A DNA stretch of 27,867 bases. It comes from Collinsella sp. AF23-2. GTDB taxonomy: Bacteria > Actinomycetota > Coriobacteriia > Coriobacteriales > Coriobacteriaceae. The stretch covers positions 4,141 to 32,007 of the forward strand of contig NZ_QRVG01000014.1 of assembly GCF_003459245.1 (NCBI RefSeq), read 5' to 3'. Position numbers and translations under genes: made by a program. Under the pieces are notes generated by a model, which was given only the letters and a program-made list of their open reading frames with translations, did not search any database and was not told where the DNA came from. Shown here one piece after another: positions 16,176-24,590 of the stretch (positions are counted from its first letter, which is position 1; every line of letters starts with the position of its first letter).

Positions 16176-17528
16176 ATGTCTGACGACTTTTACACCATGG
16201 TCGATTCCGGAGACCCGGCACCCGACAACGAGCACATCACCGGCGTGCGCGAAGAGCGTGACGAAGGCGAGCAGACGACCACGCAGGCGCCAAAAGCCAT
16301 GTACGCCGCGCGCATCGCCGTCTATGACGACATGCTGTCGACACCGCGTGTGATCGTCATTGATCCGCAAGATGTCCGCACGTATTTGGAAGAGACGACC
16401 AACACCGTCTACCAGTGCATGAAAGAACAAGGTGGCCATATCTCGCTCATGGTCATCCGCGAGATTGTCGAAAACTTTATCCACGCGCACTTTGCCGAGC
16501 CCATCATCTCGATTCTGGACGGCGGAGACACCATCCGCTTTGCTGATCAAGGACCCGGCATCGACGACAAGGAGCGCGCTTTCGACTTTGGCGTTACCAG
16601 CGCAAACAGCAAGATGAAGCGCTATATCCGTGGAACCGGAGCAGGGTTTCCCATGGTGCAGGAGTATTTGGAAAACGCCGGCGGGGCCGTGTCCATCGAG
16701 GACAACATGGGCAACGGCACCGTGGTTACGGTAAGCCTGGATCCTAAACGCGTGCAGGAAATCGAACGCGCCGGCGGGCGCGGTGCTGCCGTGCGGCCCG
16801 AGACGGAGCAGCCCGCATATCCCCTGCCGGGAGCTTTTGCGCAGCAGCCCATGGCAACGCAACAGATGCAGCCCCGCGTGGGACAGATGCAGCAGCCCGG
16901 AATGCTTCCTACACAAGAGTCCCAGGCGGCGTCGATGTCGATGCCGCCAAACGTGCCAGAGGCCATGCCGCTGGCGGATCAGGATGCAGCAGCAATGCAG
17001 CAGGCGACGGGGGCACCGGGTGGCCAGCAAATGGGATATCAGCCGTACCAACAGGGATATCCATATCAGCAGATGCCGCCACTGGGGTATGGCCAGCAGT
17101 TCCCACAGCAGTACCAGCAGGGATATCAGCAGCCGTACCAGCAGATGCCGCAGCAGCAGTACAACCCCTGGGCCCAGCAGATGACTCCGCAGCCTTACCA
17201 ACAGTGGCCTCAAAGTTTTCAACAGCAAATGCCGCCGATGCAGAGTTCTCAACAATCAGCAGCTCAAATGATGTATCCTAATGCAGCAAATCAGTATGCG
17301 CAGCCACAGTCGGACGTGTTCGTAAGCGATCGCGGCAACGCCGCGCTGGGCTATCTGGCGCAAAATCAAGCGTGCGGTGCAACCGATCTGGCGAGGGCGT
17401 TTGGAAACTCGGCCCCCACTTGGTCACGCACGCTCAATGACTTGGCGCAGGCCGGCTTGGTCATCAAGCATGGCCAGAAATACCATCTGACCGAACTCGG
17501 CGCCGCTCGCGTGCGAGCTCAGAGCTAA
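16176..17528 (+). CDS. GHKL-type ATPase with Gln/Tyr-rich linker and C-terminal winged helix, upstream of dnaA
   Basis: The 450-aa protein has a charged N-terminus (1-40), a histidine-kinase-like ATPase fold (about 41-190), a disordered linker (about 191-380) and a winged helix-turn-helix (about 385-448). The ATPase shows an N-box REIVENFIHAHF (95-106), G1 box DQGPGI (124-129), DFGVTS (137-142) and G2 box RGTGAGFPMVQEYLENAGG (152-170). There is no phospho-acceptor His domain, sensor, receiver or membrane segment, so it is not a standard sensor kinase. The linker is dominated by Gln, Pro, Tyr and Met with repeats such as PYQQ and QQGY. The C-terminus (DLARAFGNSAPTWSRTLNDL) looks like a MarR-type DNA-binding domain. 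It ends 15 nt before dnaA and is probably co-transcribed with it. The start at 16176 has only a weak ribosome-binding site. Function is unknown; a DNA-binding regulator of initiation is an inference. Confidence 0.85.
   Translation: MSDDFYTMVDSGDPAPDNEHITGVREERDEGEQTTTQAPKAMYAARIAVYDDMLSTPRVIVIDPQDVRTYLEETTNTVYQCMKEQGGHISLMVIREIVENFIHAHFAEPIISILDGGDTIRFADQGPGIDDKERAFDFGVTSANSKMKRYIRGTGAGFPMVQEYLENAGGAVSIEDNMGNGTVVTVSLDPKRVQEIERAGGRGAAVRPETEQPAYPLPGAFAQQPMATQQMQPRVGQMQQPGMLPTQESQAASMSMPPNVPEAMPLADQDAAAMQQATGAPGGQQMGYQPYQQGYPYQQMPPLGYGQQFPQQYQQGYQQPYQQMPQQQYNPWAQQMTPQPYQQWPQSFQQQMPPMQSSQQSAAQMMYPNAANQYAQPQSDVFVSDRGNAALGYLAQNQACGATDLARAFGNSAPTWSRTLNDLAQAGLVIKHGQKYHLTELGAARVRAQS
17216..17224 (+). 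other. DnaA-box-like site TTTTCAACA (3), inside the ATPase gene
   Basis: Context AAGTTTTCAACAGC, matching the copies at 16083 and 19284. A variant, TTCTCAACA, follows 30 bp later (17246-17254). Both fall in the Gln-rich coding region, where CAA/CAG codons could produce such matches by chance. Confidence 0.4.
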
Positions 17529-17543
17529 AGAACGGGAGAGACA

Positions 17544-19268
17544 GTGGACGAGGAAGCAAGCATCATCCTGGGGGATGCCATCGCCTTTTGCCAGCGCGAC
17601 GGCCAAGATGCACGCCTCATCAACATGCTGGGGCAATCGCGCGCCATAAGCCTGACCGAAGATACGCTCACGATCGAGGCCCCCTCGCGCTTTGCCATCG
17701 CGCAGCTCAAAAAGCATCAGCCGACCATTGAGGCCTATCTGGAAGAAATCGCCTTTGCACCGATTGCGCTCGACATCGTGGCACCGCAAGGCGCCGCGAC
17801 GGAATCCGCTGCCGCGACGGCGCCCGCCACGGCCCCCGCTGCTTCCCCGGCGGCGCCGGCCTCCGCAGGCGACGTGCCGACAATCGGGCACCAGCACAGC
17901 GATGTTTCCCGTGAAACCATGGCACCGTTGCCGACCGCGGCGGCGACGTCAACGAACGCACCCGTCACGCACATGCCCATCGCTCACGACGCAACGACGG
18001 GCGCGGATTCGGGCATTGCAATCAAGAACACGCTCTCGGCCGATGATTTTCGTCGCATGATGAACCAGATGAAGGGCGGAGCGCCAACTAAATCCACGCA
18101 AGCTGCGACCCCCGCTTCACCCATGCCAGCACCGACCGCGCCGGCCGAACAGAATACGGATGGAGCCCCGCTCGCCGCGAACTCAAAATTTACCTTTGAG
18201 AACTTTGTCTACGGCCCCGAGAACAGCCATGCCTATCGCTCGGCACTCAAGTTTGCCGCCCTCGCGGACGAGCGGGGCACGTGCACATCACTGTTCATCT
18301 ACGGCAAATCGGGCCTGGGCAAGACGCACCTGCTGCTTGCCATCAAAAACGAGCTCGCCGAAAAGTCGCCCGAGATCAAGGTCAAGTATGCCAACTCCCA
18401 GGCATATCTGGACGACCTGATGACCGAGTTCGACCGCCAAAAGAAGAGCAACGCCCCCATCATGCAGGCGTACCACGGCGTGGACGTGCTCATCATCGAC
18501 GACATCCAAAACATCATCGGCAAGCGCGCGAGCGTGGACTACTTTTTCCAGCTCATGGACGAGTTCATCCGCAACAACAAGAAGGTCGTCATCGCGGCAG
18601 ACCGCGCCCCCAAGGACCTGAGCATGGACGAGCGTCTAACCAGCCGCTTCAACGCCGGCATGCTCTGCCTGGTCGCAGAGCCCAGCTACGAAATGAAATA
18701 CAAGATCTTGCAGCGCTATTACGAGAACACCATCGTCGCCGCTCCCGAGGCAGGCGACGACTCGCTGCTGGCGGCCTATGGGGGCGACGGCGGGCACCTA
18801 ACCGACGAGCACTTTAAACACATGGCCGAGGTCTCGGGCACCAACATCCGCGAACTCGAGAGCTTTTGCGAGCGCTGCGCCGGCGAGGCGGGCGACCGCG
18901 AGCGCGAGGGCGGGGAGCTCACCTTTGACGATATCGACGCCATCGCCAGCCAGTACTTTGACACATCGGCCAAAAAGATCAACGTCCAGACGGTTCAGTC
19001 CGTCATCGAAGAGCAGTACGGCGTGACGCACGAGGAGCTCATCGGCCCGCGTCGCAACGCCAATATCGCCAAAGCACGCCATATCGCTATCTACCTGGCC
19101 ATCGAGATGTGCGAGATGACGACCACGGCGGTGGGCGCCGAATTTGGCAACCGCAACCACTCGACCGTCAGCACGAGTTACAAAAAGGTCCAGAAGATGA
19201 TCCAGGAAGACCGCACCGTCACCGAAGACCTCAAGTCGCTGCGCGATAAAATTACACTGCGCTCATAG
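17544..19268 (+). CDS. dnaA: Chromosomal replication initiator DnaA
   Basis: This 574-aa AAA+ protein opens the origin. Domain I spans about 1-80 and a long Ala/Pro/Thr-rich linker about 81-212. The AAA+ domain begins at FTFENFVYG (216-224), with Walker A GKSGLGKT (254-261), Walker B LIIDDIQ (316-322) and box VII ERLTSRF (363-369, Arg finger). The DNA-binding domain IV covers about 480-574. Most DnaA proteins have GGVGLGKT and GGRDHTTV; here these read GKSGLGKT and GNRNHSTV (535-542), so the usual Asp of the recognition signature is Asn. A short acidic/Gly-rich insert (about 399-417) precedes the C-terminal part of the AAA+ lid. The GTG start has GGGAGAG just upstream. Residues 120-125, DVSRET, are encoded by a near-parS sequence. 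Confidence 0.97.
   Translation: MDEEASIILGDAIAFCQRDGQDARLINMLGQSRAISLTEDTLTIEAPSRFAIAQLKKHQPTIEAYLEEIAFAPIALDIVAPQGAATESAAATAPATAPAASPAAPASAGDVPTIGHQHSDVSRETMAPLPTAAATSTNAPVTHMPIAHDATTGADSGIAIKNTLSADDFRRMMNQMKGGAPTKSTQAATPASPMPAPTAPAEQNTDGAPLAANSKFTFENFVYGPENSHAYRSALKFAALADERGTCTSLFIYGKSGLGKTHLLLAIKNELAEKSPEIKVKYANSQAYLDDLMTEFDRQKKSNAPIMQAYHGVDVLIIDDIQNIIGKRASVDYFFQLMDEFIRNNKKVVIAADRAPKDLSMDERLTSRFNAGMLCLVAEPSYEMKYKILQRYYENTIVAAPEAGDDSLLAAYGGDGGHLTDEHFKHMAEVSGTNIRELESFCERCAGEAGDREREGGELTFDDIDAIASQYFDTSAKKINVQTVQSVIEEQYGVTHEELIGPRRNANIAKARHIAIYLAIEMCEMTTTAVGAEFGNRNHSTVSTSYKKVQKMIQEDRTVTEDLKSLRDKITLRS
17903..17918. other. Near-parS sequence within dnaA
   Basis: TGTTTCCCGTGAAACC differs from perfect parS at two positions, both third codon positions of the peptide DVSRET in the DnaA linker. 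It lies about 5.1 kb from the main parS cluster, in the range over which parS sites scatter around origins. Confidence 0.55.
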
Positions 19269-19283
19269 GGAAATAGAGACACC

Positions 19284-19292
19284 TGTTGAAAA
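19284..19292 (-). other. DnaA-box-like site TTTTCAACA (4)
   Basis: Read on the minus strand the context is AAGTTTTCAACAGGT, identical over 15 bp to the site at 16083. Placement 16 bp after dnaA, in inverted orientation, supports a real origin box. Confidence 0.65.
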
Positions 19293-19459
19293 CTTGTCGA
19301 AACCACGGGCATAAGGTGTCTAAAACCCAACCCGCGGTGATGAAAAGTTTTGCGCAGGTTTTGAACGTGGAAAACCACCCCTGTTGCACACAGGTTGCTG
19401 TCGATTCTCTTTCTTGGTCTGACCTGCGTCTTTGGGAGTAATCAACAGTTTCGTCAGTG

Positions 19460-19505
19460 CTATTACTATTATTAAGATATTTATATCTATAGAAAGGTAT
19501 TAAAA
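19460..19505. other. DnaA-trio array and AT-rich unwinding element
   Basis: Five consecutive triplets CTA-TTA-CTA-TTA-TTA (19460-19474) read as GAT/AAT repeats 3'-5' on the complementary strand. This is the DnaA-trio motif described for Bacillus subtilis, where it guides DnaA onto one strand during opening. A box-like TAATCAACA ends 12 bp before it, and an almost pure AT stretch follows to the dnaN ribosome-binding site. The assignment is by pattern and position. Confidence 0.65.
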
Positions 19506-19506
19506 G

Positions 19507-20610
19507 ATGAAGTTCACCGTCAGCCAGAGCTCGCTTACACAAGCCATCGGCGTCGTTATGAAGGGTGTCGCTTCGGCATCCACCCTTCCCATCCTGTCGG
19601 GCGTGCTCGTTAAGGCCCAAGACGGCATCTTGGAATTCCAGACCTCTAACTACACTATCTCGATCCGTCATCGCATCGCGGCGCATGTCGAAGAAGAGGG
19701 CGAGATGGTTATTCCCTGTAAGATGCTCTCCAATATCACCAAGACCCTCCCCGATGCCCCGGTTACCTTTGAGCTGTCCGAGCGCCAGGTGCTGATTGGT
19801 TGCGAGAAGAGCTCTTTCCGCCTGAACACGCTCGATGCCAATGACTTCCCCGAGTTTCCGGCCTATGCCATCGAGAGTGCCGTGGAGCTGCCGACCGATG
19901 TCTTGTCCGAAATGGTCGGCCGCGTGTGGCGCGTCACCTCGACCGACAAGGCTCGCCCCATCCTGGGCGGCGTGCACATGAAGGTCGAGAACAACACCGT
20001 ACGCCTGGTAGCGACCGATTCCTTCCGCTTGGCCGTGTGCGATACGCAGGTCGAGACCTCGACCCTCGAGGGCTCCTTTGAGCTCAACGTTCCGGCTGAC
20101 GCCTTTAACGACGCGCTGAACATCATGGCCAGCCAAGCGACCATCATGATCGGCGCTACCGACACCCAGGTCGTCTTCGAGGCCGGCAACACCACCTACG
20201 TGTCGCGTCGCATCGAGGGCGTGTACCCCAACTACAAGCAGCTCATCCCCGATTCGTGCGTGACGAGCGTCAAGATCGACGTCGCCGCCTTTAACGCCGC
20301 CCTCAAGCGCGTGGCCGTCATCGCGAGCGCCAACCCCGCCGTCAAGTTCGAGATCGATGTCGAGAACGGGCAGATGGGCCTGTCCTCCATTTCCAATGAC
20401 CAGGACCTTGCGCAGGAGACGATCGATGTCGAGGCCGAGGGCGAGTCGGGTACCATCGCCTTCAACTACCACTACATCTTCGGCTGCCTCAATGCCCTGT
20501 CCAAGGAGAAGGAGATCACGCTGGAGCTCAAGAGCTACTCGCAGGCGGGCATCTTTAAGTCCTACGACAAGATCAACTACCTGTACCTGGTCATGCCGGT
20601 CCGCATCTAG
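19507..20610 (+). CDS. dnaN: DNA polymerase III sliding clamp (beta subunit)
   Basis: This 367-aa protein forms the ring-shaped processivity clamp that tethers the replicative polymerase and many repair proteins. The N-terminus MKFTVSQSSLTQAIGVVMKG, the segment TLPILSGVLVKA, the central PILGGVHMKVENNTVRLVATDSFRLA (split over the second clamp domain) and the C-terminal YLYLVMPVRI are all typical of the family, as is the length. The ATG has AGAAAGG upstream. It follows the presumed origin and is 9 bp before recF, so a dnaN-recF-dciA transcript is likely. Confidence 0.98.
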   Translation: MKFTVSQSSLTQAIGVVMKGVASASTLPILSGVLVKAQDGILEFQTSNYTISIRHRIAAHVEEEGEMVIPCKMLSNITKTLPDAPVTFELSERQVLIGCEKSSFRLNTLDANDFPEFPAYAIESAVELPTDVLSEMVGRVWRVTSTDKARPILGGVHMKVENNTVRLVATDSFRLAVCDTQVETSTLEGSFELNVPADAFNDALNIMASQATIMIGATDTQVVFEAGNTTYVSRRIEGVYPNYKQLIPDSCVTSVKIDVAAFNAALKRVAVIASANPAVKFEIDVENGQMGLSSISNDQDLAQETIDVEAEGESGTIAFNYHYIFGCLNALSKEKEITLELKSYSQAGIFKSYDKINYLYLVMPVRI

Positions 20611-20619
20611 CGCTGCGCC

Positions 20620-21726
20620 ATGACCATGTTCGCCCGCGATCTTTCCGTCGCGCACTACCGCAGCTTCGATAGCTATCACCTTGCCCTGGACGAGGGCGTG
20701 ACGATACTTGCGGGACCCAACGCGGCGGGAAAGACCAATCTCATAGAGGCGCTGCAGCTGCTGACGAGCGGCGCCTCGTTTAGGCATCCGACCGCAGCCG
20801 AGCTCGTCCATGACGGCGTGGGCTCGTGCAAGATCGAGCTGAGGCTCGAGGGCGACGGCCGCGTGCTTGATATGGGATTGAGCGCGGAGGACGGTAAGCG
20901 CTCGTTTAGCCGCAACGGCAAGAGATGCTCTGCCGCCGGTGTGCGCGGGGTTCTTCCGAGCGTGCTGTTTTGCCCCGACCATCTGGACATGGTTAAGCGT
21001 GGCGCCAGTGTGCGCCGCGCCGCCCTCGATGACTTTGGCATGCAACTGAGCGCACGCTATGCCGATCTTGCGAGCACCTATGGGCGCTGCGTGACCCAGC
21101 GTAACGCCTTGCTCAAGGAGACCTGGTGCTGCCGCGAGATGCTCGGCGCGTGGAACGATTCGATTGCCCGCGCGGGCTCGGCCCTGCTCGTGCACCGGTT
21201 GGCTCTGCTCGACCGGCTGGCGGGCCATGTGCACACTGCCTACGGGCAAGTAGCGTCAGGTGAGGCCGCCAACGTGACCTATGCGTCCACGCTGGGGGCT
21301 TTGCCCCAGGTCGAGGATCGCGAAGAGCTGAAGGGTTGGGCGTACGAGCGCATGCTGGCCGCCCTTGACGAGCATGCCGACGAGGAAATTCGCCGCGGCG
21401 TGACGTTGGTGGGACCGCATCGCGACGAGATTGAGTTTACCGTGGCGGGTCGCTCCGCCCGTTCATTTGCCAGCCAAGGACAGCAGCGCACGCTGGTGCT
21501 GTCCTGGAAGGTGGCCGAGGTTGCCGTGGCTCGCGATGTCCTGGGCACCGCCCCACTGCTGCTTTTGGACGACGTGATGAGCGAGCTCGACGGCGAGCGT
21601 CGCGGCGCTTTCCTGCGGCTGATTGGCGATGATATCCAGACGGTCATAACTACGACCAACCTGGGGTACTTTACCGATGACCTGCTTGATCGAGCCAAGG
21701 TGGTGAGCATGGGTGAGACGTGCTAA
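20620..21726 (+). CDS. recF: DNA replication and repair protein RecF
   Basis: This 368-aa SMC-like ATPase helps load RecA on gapped DNA with RecO and RecR. The Walker A is GPNAAGKT (32-39), preceded by the RecF hallmark HYRSFDSYHL. The ABC signature region is SFASQGQQRTLVLSWKVAE, and the Walker B/D-loop is LLLLDDVMSELDGERR (about 312-327). Length is normal. The ATG is only 9 nt after dnaN and lacks a clear ribosome-binding site, so translation is probably coupled; a second ATG two codons on is an alternative start. Its end overlaps the next gene by 14 bp. Confidence 0.97.
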   Translation: MTMFARDLSVAHYRSFDSYHLALDEGVTILAGPNAAGKTNLIEALQLLTSGASFRHPTAAELVHDGVGSCKIELRLEGDGRVLDMGLSAEDGKRSFSRNGKRCSAAGVRGVLPSVLFCPDHLDMVKRGASVRRAALDDFGMQLSARYADLASTYGRCVTQRNALLKETWCCREMLGAWNDSIARAGSALLVHRLALLDRLAGHVHTAYGQVASGEAANVTYASTLGALPQVEDREELKGWAYERMLAALDEHADEEIRRGVTLVGPHRDEIEFTVAGRSARSFASQGQQRTLVLSWKVAEVAVARDVLGTAPLLLLDDVMSELDGERRGAFLRLIGDDIQTVITTTNLGYFTDDLLDRAKVVSMGETC

Positions 21727-22276
21727 TTACGAGCGCGAGAGCGAGACAGTCGCCTTCAGCGGGTTTTTGAACGCAGAGCGCCAGCGCATCCTGGCGGCTG
21801 CAACGCCTAAGCGCCGTGCGCAGATGGAGGCCGCCGAGGAGTCGCGCACGGTCTATCGCGCATGGAACGCGGTGTGCTCGGGCACGCGCGAGGGGCGGCA
21901 TGTGACGGGACTGCGCTACCTGCCCGAGTCCAATGAGCTGCTGGTGTATCTCGACTCGCCCTCGTGGACGCAGGAAATGACGCTGTTGCGCGAGATCATC
22001 CGCGCGCGCATGGAGCGCGCCGGTGCGCATGTGGACGGCCTGGTGTTCAAAACCACCGCGCCCGGTCACACGCCGCCCGCCGCCAAGGAGCGCCTGCGCC
22101 CGGCGACGACCGAGCGCCCGCCGGCCCCGCACGCCGACCTAAGTGAGGCCGAGTGCACCGAGATCGAGCGCCAGGTGGCGCCCATCGAAGACCAAAAACT
22201 GCGCGAGGCCCTCGAGAATGCCATGAGAGCCAGTGCCGAGTGGGCCAAGGGCGTGCAAAGCAAAAAAGAGCCTTAA
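21713..22276 (+). CDS. DUF721/DciA-family protein, probable replicative-helicase loader
   Basis: The 187-aa protein carries the DUF721 core: YRAWNAVCSGTREGRHV, then LRYLPESNELLVYLDSPSWT, then EMTLLREIIRARM, at about residues 48-105. DciA proteins load or operate the DnaB helicase in bacteria without DnaC or DnaI. The N-terminal arm and the Pro/Ala-rich C-terminal region (about 115-187) look disordered. The start is GTG with AAGGTGG about 9 nt upstream, and the gene overlaps recF by 14 bp. The recF-DUF721-gyrB order is classical in actinobacteria, which supports the assignment. A strong terminator follows. Confidence 0.87.
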   Translation: MRRANYERESETVAFSGFLNAERQRILAAATPKRRAQMEAAEESRTVYRAWNAVCSGTREGRHVTGLRYLPESNELLVYLDSPSWTQEMTLLREIIRARMERAGAHVDGLVFKTTAPGHTPPAAKERLRPATTERPPAPHADLSEAECTEIERQVAPIEDQKLREALENAMRASAEWAKGVQSKKEP

Positions 22277-22302
22277 ATCGCATCTGGTGGCCTTGTAGAG
22301 CC

Positions 22303-22331
22303 AAATACCCTCGGTCCCGAGGGTATTTTTT
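22303..22331 (+). terminator. Intrinsic terminator after the dciA-like gene
   Basis: ATACCCTCG (22305-22313) pairs with CGAGGGTAT (22318-22326) around a 4-nt loop, followed by a run of T. It separates the dnaN-recF-dciA unit from gyrB, which therefore needs its own promoter; TTTACG-N17-TACACA just downstream is a weak candidate. Confidence 0.92.
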
Positions 22332-22339
22332 TACGATAA

Positions 22340-24412
<2,073 letters not shown>

Positions 24413-24417
24413 CTTTC

Positions 24418-24504
24418 CCAGGCACCCCATCTTGCCCTTCAGGATTTCGGGCGCCGCACGCAAGGCGTGCGCCCTCATCCTTCAGGGCAACCTGGGGCAC
24501 CTGG
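24418..24504. repeat. Long imperfect inverted repeat between gyrB and gyrA
   Basis: The two arms, about 43 nt each, pair from CCAGG (24418-24422) with CCTGG (24500-24504) inward to GCACGC (24456-24461) with GCGTGC (24465-24470), leaving a 3-nt loop AAG. There are several mismatched pairs and a small bulge. No T-tract follows, so it is not an ordinary terminator. It could be an intergenic repeat family or an RNA element affecting gyrA expression. Confidence 0.75.
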
Positions 24505-24515
24505 AAAACCTAGGA

Positions 24516-24541
24516 GGATTATCCGGCATTCCCGGTAATCC
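24516..24541 (+). other. Second hairpin before gyrA
   Basis: GGATTA (24516-24521) pairs with TAATCC (24536-24541) and CCGG (24523-24526) with CCGG (24532-24535), with one bulged base. It lies 50 nt upstream of the gyrA start. Confidence 0.45.
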
Positions 24542-24590
24542 GTCTCCGTGGTAGGGAACTAATGGACCACGCAAACCATGAGGAGGTAAC

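Larger units (their letters stand above)
19269..19506. other. Right part of the presumed replication origin (dnaA-dnaN intergenic region)
   Basis: This 238-bp non-coding gap carries a perfect minus-strand TTTTCAACA box, a TTGTCGAAA repeat shared with the left region (19294-19302 and 16104-16112), CGTGGAAAA (19366-19374), one mismatch from the inverse of TTTTCCACA, a TAATCAACA box-like site (19439-19447), a DnaA-trio-like array and a strongly AT-rich stretch (19461-19505). The dnaA-dnaN gap is the usual origin position in actinobacteria and Bacillus. Confidence 0.75.

Noticed and set aside
16477..16485. TTATCCACG, one base from the classical DnaA box
   Set aside because: It lies in the conserved N-box codons of the ATPase gene and is isolated; probably a coding coincidence.
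19252..21249. Minus-strand open frame across dnaN and recF
   Set aside because: Antisense to two certain genes and running through the origin AT-rich region; composition is not protein-like.
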